Assembly: GCA_021647375.1 (NCBI GenBank)
Contig: JAKIUV010000039.1
Span: 1-25,191 of the forward strand
DNA length: 25,191 bases
Direction: 5' to 3'
Origin: Robiginitomaculum sp.
Lineage (GTDB): Bacteria; Pseudomonadota; Alphaproteobacteria; Caulobacterales; Maricaulaceae
Within the stretch, counting starts at the first letter, position 1; each line of letters starts with the position of its first letter. The position numbers and the translations under genes are program-made. Under the pieces are notes generated by a model. That model saw nothing but the letters and a program-made list of their open reading frames with translations. It was not told where the DNA came from and did no database searches. Positions 15,234-22,367 of the stretch are shown piece after piece.

Positions 15234-15787
15234 TGGCACGCTTTACAAAAACGGATTGGCTCGATTTGGGCTTGCAGTCTCTGGCGACAGACGGGCCAGC
15301 GGCCTTACGGATTGATATGCTTTGCACGGCGGCGGGGCGCACGAAGGGTTCGTTTTACCACCATTTTTCCGGACGGGAGGACTTCACTACCGCTTTGTTA
15401 AACCACTGGGAACAAAAATTAACCGAAGCCGTCATAGACGAGACTGAACACGAAACAGATCCAGTGGAAAAACTAATTGCCCTTAACCGTATAACGGACG
15501 AGCTGGATATGGGGGTCGAAACGGCTTTGCGCCGCTGGGCCGGAACCGAACCGGGGGTAGCGGCTTCTATTGCCAAGGTAGACAAACGCCGCATTGATTA
15601 TGTGGCCAGTCTTTTGATGCAAGCTAAGGACATATCAGTTCAAAAGGCCGTGGATTTGGCGGTGATGAATTACGCTGGCCTGATCGGGACGCAATTGATG
15701 TTCACAGATATAAGCCGCGAGCGCCGCAAGCGTATTGCCCGCATTTATGTGGATATGTTGGATATGTTACCAGATCACACCGATTAA
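15233..15787 (+). CDS. TetR/AcrR family transcriptional regulator
   Basis: A 184-residue regulator with an N-terminal TetR helix-turn-helix: LRIDMLCTAAGRTKGSFYHH (about residues 25-44), followed by FSGREDFTTALLNHWEQKL. The C-terminal ligand domain is not recognisable to a specific ligand. It is the last gene of the palindrome-sORF-membrane pair operon, joined by TAATG, so it most likely represses its own operon through the 33-bp palindrome at 14273. The start at 15233 was chosen over an open frame from 15182 because the latter lies within the upstream gene and MARFTKTDW is a typical TetR opening. It converges on the aidB-like gene with a 4-bp stop overlap. Confidence 0.9.
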   Translation: MARFTKTDWLDLGLQSLATDGPAALRIDMLCTAAGRTKGSFYHHFSGREDFTTALLNHWEQKLTEAVIDETEHETDPVEKLIALNRITDELDMGVETALRRWAGTEPGVAASIAKVDKRRIDYVASLLMQAKDISVQKAVDLAVMNYAGLIGTQLMFTDISRERRKRIARIYVDMLDMLPDHTD

Positions 15788-17439
15788 GCTTGGTGCCAGC
15801 CATCTAATCGTCCCGTCAAATAAGCTGCGTCAATCGTTCCGGCATTGGCACCCCAGATATGGGACGGGTTGGTTATGCGCTGGGCTATCCATGCATCCCG
15901 CAACGGGCCTGGGGGCAGGGCGTCTGCGGCAAATACCAAAGCGGCACGTTCTGCGAACAGGCGGGCGTCGCCATGCGCCGCATCTTTGAGCCAGTCCGTA
16001 AGGGCTTGCACCGCCGGAATATCCATGCCGATACGGACAATTTCTTCGGTGAATGCATCTAGGGTTTCGGGTGCGCGTAAGGCGCGCTGAATATCCAGCG
16101 CGATGACATTGCCAGATCCCTCCCAGATGGCGTTGAGCGGGGATGTCTGGAATAGGCGCGGCATACCGCTTTCGTGGACAAAACCAACGCCGCCAAGGCA
16201 TTCCATAGCTTCGGTAACCACATTTGGCTGGCGCTTGCAAACCCAGTATTTTGCAATAGGGGTCAGAACGCGTGACAGCTTATGTGCGTGACTGTCTTTG
16301 GGGGCGTCAAATCCGGCGGCGACGACAAAACCCAGCGCCAATGCGGCTTCGGATTCTAGTGCCAAATCCGCCAGCGTGTTTTGCATCAGCACCTGGTCGA
16401 TGAGTTTTTTTTGAAAAACGGTGCGGTGCCGGGCAAATTGCGCCGCGAGTGCCACAGATTTTCGCATGCCTGAGGCCGAGCCTATGATGCAGTCAAAGCG
16501 GGTGTGGTGCGCCATGGTAATAATGGTCGGAATACCGCGCCCCGGCTCGCCCACCCGCTTGGCCCATGCGCCGCGATATTCGATTTCGGACGAGGCATTG
16601 GAATGGTCGCCCATTTTGTCTTTCAGGCGCTGGATTTCTATGGCATTGCGCGTGCCGTCCGGGCGCCATTTCGGCACCAGAAAGCAACTCAGTCCCGCTT
16701 CTTCATAGGCCAATGTCAAAAATCCGTCGCACATAGGTGCAGAGCAAAACCATTTATGCCCGGTTAGCTCCGCTTCGCCGTCCGCACCGACCACAGCCTT
16801 GGTGGTATTGGCGCGCAGGTCAGATCCGCCCTGTTTCTCGGTCATGGCCATGCCCATAGTCAGGCCGGATTTCTCCTGCGTCGGACGGCACGCAGGGTCG
16901 TAATGTCCGGACGTGACACCCTTAAGCCACGTCTCGTGCGTCCAGCTTTCATTCTGGAGTACCGGCGTCACCGCATAGGTCATGGTCATTGGGCAACCGA
17001 CCCCCGTATCGGCCCAGCCCATCATATAGGCGAGGGCGGCATGAGCCATATGACCGGAGGATTTTGCCGTCCATGCCCGCGCCGATACGCCGTTCTCCAG
17101 CCCCATTTTCATCAGTTCGTGATAGGCAGGGTGAAACTCAATTTCGTCAATCCGCCGCCCCCGTGCATCGAAAGTTTTCAGGGCGGGCTTGTTCTCACTG
17201 GCAAGACGCCCCAGTTCCCGTGCCTTGGCACTGCCCACTAATTTGCCAAATGATGACAGATGTTCTGTGTGTTCTAATAAGCCATCAACCGGGCCGCCAG
17301 ATTGGGATAATTTGGCCAGCCCGCTGCCAATCGCACTGGTCAGAGCCGGATCGGCAAACAGGTTGAAATCACCTGGCAAAGGTGGTTGGTTCAAGACATC
17401 ATGTGTCGCAAGTTCTGTGCGCGGGTTTTGTGTTTTCAT
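15784..17439 (-). CDS. AidB-like acyl-CoA dehydrogenase family protein
   Basis: A 551-residue flavoprotein of the acyl-CoA dehydrogenase superfamily, close in length and motifs to E. coli AidB. It has the AidB opening THDVLNQPPLPGDFNLFADP, FHPAYHELM, CPMTMTYAVTPVL, MTEKQGGSDLRANTTKA, LKDKMGDHSNASSEIEY, TRFDCIIGS, EAMECLGGVGFVHESGMPRL and NAIWEGSGNVIALDI. AidB is induced by alkylating agents and binds DNA and FAD in E. coli; many alphaproteobacterial homologues may instead be metabolic dehydrogenases. The frame extends to a TTG at 17475, but MKTQNPRTEL at 17439 is the first ATG; neither has a clear Shine-Dalgarno. It diverges from lpdA, and its stop overlaps the TetR stop by 4 bp. Confidence 0.88.
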   Translation of the reverse strand: MKTQNPRTELATHDVLNQPPLPGDFNLFADPALTSAIGSGLAKLSQSGGPVDGLLEHTEHLSSFGKLVGSAKARELGRLASENKPALKTFDARGRRIDEIEFHPAYHELMKMGLENGVSARAWTAKSSGHMAHAALAYMMGWADTGVGCPMTMTYAVTPVLQNESWTHETWLKGVTSGHYDPACRPTQEKSGLTMGMAMTEKQGGSDLRANTTKAVVGADGEAELTGHKWFCSAPMCDGFLTLAYEEAGLSCFLVPKWRPDGTRNAIEIQRLKDKMGDHSNASSEIEYRGAWAKRVGEPGRGIPTIITMAHHTRFDCIIGSASGMRKSVALAAQFARHRTVFQKKLIDQVLMQNTLADLALESEAALALGFVVAAGFDAPKDSHAHKLSRVLTPIAKYWVCKRQPNVVTEAMECLGGVGFVHESGMPRLFQTSPLNAIWEGSGNVIALDIQRALRAPETLDAFTEEIVRIGMDIPAVQALTDWLKDAAHGDARLFAERAALVFAADALPPGPLRDAWIAQRITNPSHIWGANAGTIDAAYLTGRLDGWHQA

Positions 17440-17482
17440 GAATATGAGTTTAGTATAGGTTAGCCCGAACAGCAACGGTCAA

Positions 17483-17507
17483 AATTGCGGCAATTGAACG
17501 CTTGACG
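17483..17507. promoter_or_regulatory. Palindrome and candidate -35 box between aidB-like and lpdA
   Basis: AATTGC-G-GCAATT (17483-17495) is a perfect 13-bp palindrome. TTGACG (17502-17507) follows it and is a good -35 hexamer for rightward transcription of lpdA, with a weak TCATTT about 16 bases on. The palindrome could be an operator for either divergent gene. The assignment rests on position only. Confidence 0.3.
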
Positions 17508-17565
17508 GGGCGGGGTGCGCAGGTCATTTTACGGCTGAATTTAGGATATAGCAAAGAGGTTTTTC

Positions 17566-18951
17566 ATGTCAGAAGCATATGATGTATTGATTATTGGCGG
17601 TGGGCCGGGGGGCTATAATTGCGCCATTCGCGCCGGGCAATTGGGACTTAAAGTCGCTTGTATCGAAGGGCGCGGGGCGCTTGGCGGGACGTGTTTAAAC
17701 GTCGGCTGTATCCCGTCCAAGGCTTTGCTTCACGCATCCGAAATGTACGAGGCGGCGGAAAAAGACTTTGCAGGCCTCGGTATAAAAGCCAGTGTTGAAC
17801 TGGATTTACCGGCAATGATGGCGAGCAAGGAAAAGACCGTATCGGCGCTAACCCAAGGAATTGCCTTCTTGTTCAAGAAAAACAAAGTCGATTATATTCA
17901 GGGCTTTGGCAAGATAACCGGAAACGGTACTGTCGAGGTTGAAGGCAAAACCTATACCGCAAAACACATCGTGATTGCCACAGGTTCCGAAGTCGCGACC
18001 TTGCCGAATGTGGATATTGACGAAAAGAAAATCGTGTCCTCTACGGGTGCATTGGCGCTGTCCGAAGTGCCGAAAAAAATGCTGGTCATTGGCGCGGGCG
18101 TTATTGGGCTGGAGCTAGGCTCGGTCTGGCGTAGACTTGGTGCCGAAGTCACCGTGGTGGAATACCTGCCGCATATTCTACCCGGCATGGACGGTGAAAT
18201 CCAAAAACAAGCAACCCGCATGTTCAAGAAACAAAAAGTCAAATTCGAGCTAGGCCGTAAAGTCACGGGCGTGGCGAAAACCAAATCCGGTTTGACGGTC
18301 GCCACCGAAGCTTCTGCGGGCGGTAAACCCAAAGACATAGACGCAGACGTGGTGTTGGTCGCTATTGGCCGCCGCCCTTTCACGTCCGGTCTGGGGCTGG
18401 ACGGTGTTGGCGTCAAGACAGACAAGCGCGGCTTTATCGAGACCAGTCATTTCAAAACAAGTACCGCCAATATCTGGGCCATAGGGGATTGCACCATCGG
18501 CCCAATGCTGGCCCACAAGGCCGAAGAAGAAGCGGTCGCCGTGGCCGAACTGATTGCTGGCAAGGCGGGGCATGTTAATTATGATGTTATTCCGGGGGTG
18601 ATTTACACCAGCCCGGAAATTGCGTGCGTTGGCAAGACCGAAGAAGAATTGAAAGAAGCAGGCATCCCGTACAAGTCTGGCAAATTCCCGTTCATGGCCA
18701 ATTCCCGCGCCCGCGCCAACCACGAGACAGACGGCTTTGTGAAGATATTAGCCCACACAGAAACCGACGAAATCCTGGGCGCCCATATGATCGGGGCAGG
18801 GGTGTCCGAGATGATAGCCGAAATCGCCTTGGCCATGGAGTTTAAAGCCGCCTCTGAGGACATAGCCAGAACCTGCCACGCCCACCCGACATGCAGTGAG
18901 GCAGTACGCCAGGCCGCAATGGACGTAGAAAACTGGGCAATGCAGATGTGA
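17566..18951 (+). CDS. lpdA: Dihydrolipoyl dehydrogenase (E3)
   Basis: A 461-residue FAD disulfide oxidoreductase that reoxidises dihydrolipoamide in the 2-oxo acid dehydrogenase complexes. The FAD-binding motif GGGPGG is at 11-16, the redox-active pair C43/C48 is in GGTCLNVGCIPSKALL, and the NAD motif is in VIGAGVIGLELGSVWRRLGA. AIGDCTIGPMLAHKAEEEA binds FAD, and the C-terminal catalytic HAHPTCSE gives the His/Glu of the partner subunit. The ATG has AGAGG upstream. It is not next to sucAB or pdh genes, so this copy is a stand-alone E3. A repeat-rich 172-bp gap separates it from the convergent methyltransferase gene. Confidence 0.95.
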   Translation: MSEAYDVLIIGGGPGGYNCAIRAGQLGLKVACIEGRGALGGTCLNVGCIPSKALLHASEMYEAAEKDFAGLGIKASVELDLPAMMASKEKTVSALTQGIAFLFKKNKVDYIQGFGKITGNGTVEVEGKTYTAKHIVIATGSEVATLPNVDIDEKKIVSSTGALALSEVPKKMLVIGAGVIGLELGSVWRRLGAEVTVVEYLPHILPGMDGEIQKQATRMFKKQKVKFELGRKVTGVAKTKSGLTVATEASAGGKPKDIDADVVLVAIGRRPFTSGLGLDGVGVKTDKRGFIETSHFKTSTANIWAIGDCTIGPMLAHKAEEEAVAVAELIAGKAGHVNYDVIPGVIYTSPEIACVGKTEEELKEAGIPYKSGKFPFMANSRARANHETDGFVKILAHTETDEILGAHMIGAGVSEMIAEIALAMEFKAASEDIARTCHAHPTCSEAVRQAAMDVENWAMQM

Positions 18952-18955
18952 TAAC

Positions 18956-19090
18956 TCCTTCCCCTGCTCTTCGCGGGGGAAGTGCCGAAGCTCTTGCGTA
19001 GGCGATGGGGGCGCGCACATCTTGTGCGCTACGGACTCTCGTCAAAACTATAACATCGAAGCGTCGCGCCCCGTAGGAAGTACCCTCTTG
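18956..19090. repeat. Nested palindromes between convergent lpdA and the TPMT gene
   Basis: CTTCCCC and GGGGAAG (around 18958-18983) form a hairpin just after the lpdA stop. GCGCACA (19013-19019) and TGTGCGC (19023-19029) form a perfect 7-bp stem. GGGGCGCG and CGCGCCCC, and CTACGG and CCGTAG, add longer-range pairing downstream. This is an intergenic palindromic repeat of a GC-rich alphaproteobacterial type and may also stop transcription from both sides. Its CTCCTTCCCC start matches the hairpin at 1119. Confidence 0.6.
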
Positions 19091-19123
19091 GGGTGCATGA
19101 GGTTATTTGGAAAATGGCTTGGG

Positions 19124-19762
19124 TTATTTAGCCCTTAACCCGTACACGCTCTCGACCGCTTCTATCCCTCGGAAGTCTTCTGGGGGGGCAGTGTCGAGTT
19201 GTTTGATTTCGCACCATGTGCCGAACGCTGTATTTACTTCTTTACCTGTGACGCTGAACGGTGGGCCGTCCATTTGTGACTGGTTATAGGCCAGTGTTAT
19301 GAGCAGGATATGTGTGCCTCTGGACAAGATGGTTTCCAGGTGCCCAGTGTACCTGGCACGCATTTCATCTGGCAGAGCGATGAGGGCGGCGCGGTCATAG
19401 ACGGCTTTGACATTTGGAATGTCGGCGCGGGTCAGATCGAAAAAATCTCCGACGAGTATGGTGATATTGCCGCCTTGGTATTTTTGAAATTGCCCGGTGG
19501 TGGACATTTCATATGGGATGTTGTTTTCAACGAAAAAGTCTTTGGCTGCTATGGCGCTCAGCTCGACGCCAATAACGCGATAGCTTTGTTCGGCCAGCCA
19601 GATCATATCGGACGTTTTCCCGCACAGGGGTACGAGAACTCCAGAGCCATTATTTAAATTGAAGTCCGACCAATATTTTACCAGTGCGTTATGATAGCTA
19701 TCTTGGTGAAAACCGATAATATTGGTTTCCCATTTGTTGTGCCAGAAATTTGGATCTTCCAC
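19124..19762 (-). CDS. TPMT-family thiol S-methyltransferase
   Basis: A 212-residue SAM-dependent methyltransferase of the thiopurine methyltransferase family. The family opening is EDPNFWHNKWETNIIGFHQD (from residue 2). The SAM-binding motif is VLVPLCGKTSDMIWLAEQ (about 42-59), followed by VIGVELS. FDLTRADIPNVKAVYDRAAL and LPDEMRARYTGHLETIL are also typical. The frame is open to 19849. I place the start at a GTG (19762) with GGGAGA upstream, because this gives the normal family start and length. It begins two bases after the DUF442 stop and is the last gene of the persulfide dioxygenase operon. TPMT relatives methylate thiols, selenite, tellurite or hydrosulfide, so a sulfide or persulfide substrate is plausible here but unproven. 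Confidence 0.87.
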   Translation of the reverse strand: MEDPNFWHNKWETNIIGFHQDSYHNALVKYWSDFNLNNGSGVLVPLCGKTSDMIWLAEQSYRVIGVELSAIAAKDFFVENNIPYEMSTTGQFQKYQGGNITILVGDFFDLTRADIPNVKAVYDRAALIALPDEMRARYTGHLETILSRGTHILLITLAYNQSQMDGPPFSVTGKEVNTAFGTWCEIKQLDTAPPEDFRGIEAVESVYGLRAK

Positions 19763-19764
19763 AA

Positions 19765-20127
19765 CTATCTCCCGAAAAGCCGCGCGAAAAACCCCGGCCC
19801 TTTGGTGATGGATTTGTGCAAGGCGCGCGCCCGCATACCAGAGCGGCAAAACGCCAAGATGGGGCCATCGCTTTGGTCAAGGGCAGCAGCGAACCGCGCC
19901 CGGTCTTCGGCTGTAGCGCGGCCAGGTTTGAACGGGATATGATGGTAATGTAGCCCAGCTTTTTTGGCGGCCTTCAGGAGCGCTTTGGATAGGGGCTGAG
20001 AAGCTTCCTCCCCTTCGGGACGGCAATTGATGATGCAGGTATATCCTGCATCCGCCAAAGTCTTTACATCGCTATAGTCGATTTGCGGGGATACGGAAAA
20101 CTGGTCAGTAATTTTTGATATTTGCAT
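19765..20127 (-). CDS. DUF442 / TIGR01244 sulfurtransferase-like protein
   Basis: A 120-residue protein of the beta-lactamase-hydrolase-like (DUF442) family, which has a dual-specificity phosphatase fold and acts with persulfide dioxygenases as a sulfurtransferase. The P-loop is FCRSGMRARAL with Cys94 as the expected nucleophile. The N-terminus ISKITDQFSVSPQIDYSDVK and CIINCRPEGEEASQP are family-typical. In many bacteria this domain is fused to the metallo-beta-lactamase domain (Blh); here the two are separate neighbouring genes. The start is seven bases after the dioxygenase stop, and AGG of its weak Shine-Dalgarno overlaps that stop. The next gene starts two bases after this stop. Confidence 0.88.
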   Translation of the reverse strand: MQISKITDQFSVSPQIDYSDVKTLADAGYTCIINCRPEGEEASQPLSKALLKAAKKAGLHYHHIPFKPGRATAEDRARFAAALDQSDGPILAFCRSGMRARALHKSITKGPGFFARLFGR

Positions 20128-20134
20128 ATTGAAC

Positions 20135-21013
20135 CTATAGCGCGTTAATTGGGATTTTCAAATAAATAGTCCCATTATCGTCTGCAGGCGGAAATTCACC
20201 AGCCCGCATATTGACCTGTACAGACGGCAAAATCAATTTGGGCATAGAAAGTTCCGCGTCGCGCTCAGTACGCATTTTGACGAAACTGTCCATATCGGCA
20301 CCGCCACCCACATGTTTGTTATTGCGCTTTTCTTCGCTGATTGTGGTCTCCCATACATATTCGTCGCGACCCGGCGCCTTGTAATCATGGCAGAGAAACA
20401 CGCGGGTTTCGTCGGGCAGGGTGAACAGTTTTTGGATGGAATTATAGAGGGTTTCTGCACTACCGCCCGGGAAATCACAACGCGCCGTGCCGAAGTCGGG
20501 CATAAACAAAGTATCGCCGACAAATACCGCATCACCGACCACATAAGACATACAGGCGGGTGTATGGCCGGGTGTGTGCATGGCCGTGACCTCTATGTCG
20601 CCGAGCATGAATGTGTCGCCGTCTTTGGGCAGAACATCAAATTGGCTACCATCTGTGGCAAATGTTTTGCCCGCATTAAACACGTCGCCGAACACTTTTT
20701 GCACGGCGTCAATGCGGGCGCCGATCATAGTTTGCCCGCCGAGTTTTTCCTTAAGGTAAGGCGCGGAAGACAAATGATCCGCGTGGGCGTGGGTCTCGAT
20801 TATGTATTTTGTTTTGAGGTTTTCGCTCTCAATATAATTGATGACCATATCCGCAGATTTCGTATTGGTGTGGCCAGAAGCGGCGCAATAATCCAATACC
20901 GGGTCAAAAATTATCGCTTCGCGGCTGGCCGCGTCGTGAACTACATGTGTGATGGTATTAGTTGCAGGGTCGAAAAACGATTTAACAATAGGTTTAGGTG
21001 TTGGTTCGCTCAT
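20135..21013 (-). CDS. Persulfide dioxygenase-like MBL-fold hydrolase
   Basis: A 292-residue metallo-beta-lactamase-fold protein of the ETHE1/Blh group, which oxidises glutathione persulfide to sulfite with an iron centre. The metal motif HAHADH is at about 75-80. HTPGH (146-150), the Asp in VFVGDTLF (about 167) and the His in FLCHDYKAP complete the ligand set. PDFGTARCDFPGGSAETLY is characteristic of this group. The ATG has AAAGGA seven bases upstream. It heads a three-gene operon with DUF442 and TPMT genes and diverges from a DUF2892 gene. Glyoxalase II is the main alternative, but the signature and neighbours favour persulfide metabolism. Confidence 0.88.
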   Translation of the reverse strand: MSEPTPKPIVKSFFDPATNTITHVVHDAASREAIIFDPVLDYCAASGHTNTKSADMVINYIESENLKTKYIIETHAHADHLSSAPYLKEKLGGQTMIGARIDAVQKVFGDVFNAGKTFATDGSQFDVLPKDGDTFMLGDIEVTAMHTPGHTPACMSYVVGDAVFVGDTLFMPDFGTARCDFPGGSAETLYNSIQKLFTLPDETRVFLCHDYKAPGRDEYVWETTISEEKRNNKHVGGGADMDSFVKMRTERDAELSMPKLILPSVQVNMRAGEFPPADDNGTIYLKIPINAL

Positions 21014-21014
21014 A

Positions 21015-21091
21015 ATATTGTCCTTTAATAGTCTCTCATATGGGTGTAGGTAGTATATAGTCTTAAAACGATTCTAAAAAAGGGACAATAT
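21015..21091. promoter_or_regulatory. Divergent control region with 9-bp inverted repeat
   Basis: ATATTGTCC (21015-21023) and GGACAATAT (21083-21091) are perfect inverted repeats 59 bases apart, between the persulfide dioxygenase and DUF2892 genes. The left copy covers the dioxygenase Shine-Dalgarno. The right copy places AGGGA four bases before an ATG that opens a 14-codon frame (21090-21134, MSQAKMSPTIGRCA). They may be operator half-sites, or duplicated translation signals. Confidence 0.35.
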
Positions 21092-21156
21092 GTCTCAGGC
21101 TAAAATGTCGCCAACTATCGGCAGATGTGCTTAACTAGGCAAGAGGTTAGTACAGC

Positions 21157-21173
21157 ATTATTTGTGAAATAAT
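21157..21173. promoter_or_regulatory. Perfect 17-bp palindrome just before the DUF2892 ribosome-binding site
   Basis: ATTATTT and AAATAAT flank a GTG centre. The palindrome ends one base before AGGAG (21174-21178), which lies six bases before the DUF2892 ATG. It could be an operator or a weak A/U hairpin affecting initiation. Confidence 0.4.
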
Positions 21174-21184
21174 AGGAGATTGTT

Positions 21185-21370
21185 ATGACTAAAAATATTG
21201 GAAGTCCGGAACGTCTAATCCGCATTATTGTTGGTCTTGTATTGATTGCACTCGTCTTTGTCGGCCCGAAAACTATTTGGGGCTGGATTGGTGTCGTGCC
21301 CTTGCTAACTGGTCTGATTGGTTGGTGCCCACCTTATCAATTACTGGGTATCAATACCTGCAAAAAATAG
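21185..21370 (+). CDS. DUF2892 (YgaP-like transmembrane) protein
   Basis: A 61-residue membrane protein of the DUF2892 family. It starts TKNIGSPERLIRIIVGLVLI, has two hydrophobic helices (about 11-29 and 32-50) and ends GWCPPYQLLGINTCKK with two cysteines, as is standard for this family. In E. coli YgaP the same domain is fused to a rhodanese; here it is separate, with two rhodanese genes nearby. The ATG has AGGAG six bases upstream. It is followed by two hairpins that probably end its transcript. It probably helps handle sulfane sulfur at the membrane; that role is inferred from domain partners. Confidence 0.88.
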   Translation: MTKNIGSPERLIRIIVGLVLIALVFVGPKTIWGWIGVVPLLTGLIGWCPPYQLLGINTCKK

Positions 21371-21379
21371 TACCAAATT

Positions 21380-21445
21380 GGTAAGGGCATGGCCTTTACC
21401 ACGAGCAGTCTGTTTCGCGCCCCGTTACAGACTGCTCACTTTTAT
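21380..21445 (+). terminator. Tandem hairpins after the DUF2892 gene
   Basis: GGTAAGGGC and GCCTTTACC (21380-21400) form a 9-bp stem with one G-U pair around ATG. GAGCAGTCTG (21403-21412) pairs perfectly with CAGACTGCTC (21428-21437) and is followed by ACTTTTA. The second hairpin is a convincing, if short-tailed, intrinsic terminator. Confidence 0.65.
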
Positions 21446-21538
21446 GTGACGATAAAAAATGTCTCTGTGACGTGACTTGCACGGCGTAATTTCGTACCCA
21501 CTTAATGCGCAACAGATTAATAGCCAAAGCAAAACCTT

Positions 21539-22357
21539 ATGAGCCAATATATAGCACAGCATGAAAACCTCCTCCGACTGTCGGTTTTCGGCGGTGTCTT
21601 GGTACTTATGTTGCTATTGGAAACCTTGTTCCCGCGCAAAGCCCGCACCCAAAACAGGCTTTTGCATATAGCAACCAATCTCGGGATTGTAGTGATTTAT
21701 ACTGTGCTTCTGCGGCTAATTTTCACCGCCATAGCCATTGGTGCGGCGGTTGGCTTGGCGGCCTATGCTAGCGAGCAGGGTTGGGGCTTGCTTAATCTGT
21801 TTGAACTGCCGCTTTGGGTGCATATCATAATTTCTGTCATATTATTGGATTTGGCAGTGTATTGGCAACATGTGGCGTCCCATAAAATTCCGATGATTTG
21901 GGCGTTTCATAAAATGCACCACGCGGATCGGGACATAGATGCTACGACAGGCATAAGGTTCCACCCGGTGGAAATCGTGTTGTCCATGGCCTATAAAATG
22001 GCCATTGTTCTTTTGCTCGGCCCGCATATGGTTGGGGTGATATTGTTTGAGCTTATCCTTAACGGTTCGGCTATGTTCAATCATGCTAATCTGCGCTTGC
22101 CGCTTTGGCTTGATAGAATTGTGCGTATGGTCTTTGTGACCCCCGATATGCACCGTGTCCACCATTCGGTTATCGTCCGCGAAACAAATTCTAATTACGG
22201 ATTTAATCTATCTATATGGGACCGGATATTCGGCTCCTATATTGATCAGCCAGCCGAGGGGCATGACAATATGACCATTGGCCTGTCTGAATACCAAACG
22301 GATAAACCATCGCATTTACTCTGGAGCCTCGCGCTCCCATTTAACAAGAAACCATAA
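21539..22357 (+). CDS. Fatty acid hydroxylase / sterol desaturase superfamily protein
   Basis: A 272-residue integral membrane di-iron protein. The His clusters of the superfamily are all present: HVASH (HX3H), HKMHH (HX2HH), HANLRLP and HRVHH (HX2HH), on the cytoplasmic side after the membrane helices. N-terminal helices include VFGGVLVLMLLLETLFP and YTVLLRLIFTAIAIGAAVGL. The ATG at 21539 lacks a clear Shine-Dalgarno. It is close to, and probably co-transcribed with, the rhodanese and DUF302 lipoprotein genes downstream (10-base gap). Such proteins are recurrently found near rhodanese and sulfide genes, but the substrate is not known. Confidence 0.87.
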   Translation: MSQYIAQHENLLRLSVFGGVLVLMLLLETLFPRKARTQNRLLHIATNLGIVVIYTVLLRLIFTAIAIGAAVGLAAYASEQGWGLLNLFELPLWVHIIISVILLDLAVYWQHVASHKIPMIWAFHKMHHADRDIDATTGIRFHPVEIVLSMAYKMAIVLLLGPHMVGVILFELILNGSAMFNHANLRLPLWLDRIVRMVFVTPDMHRVHHSVIVRETNSNYGFNLSIWDRIFGSYIDQPAEGHDNMTIGLSEYQTDKPSHLLWSLALPFNKKP

Positions 22358-22367
22358 AGGAAATATC

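Noticed and set aside
18250..18723. 157-codon minus-strand frame inside lpdA
   Set aside because: It is a shadow of lpdA, whose catalytic motifs are all intact on the plus strand.
19763..19849. N-terminal extension of the TPMT protein by 29 codons
   Set aside because: The extension overlaps the DUF442 gene and adds non-family residues; the GTG with GGGAGA gives the normal TPMT start.
20312..21028. 238-codon plus-strand frame opposite the persulfide dioxygenase gene
   Set aside because: Long enough to consider, but it has no recognisable domain or Shine-Dalgarno, while the minus strand carries the full metal-ligand set.
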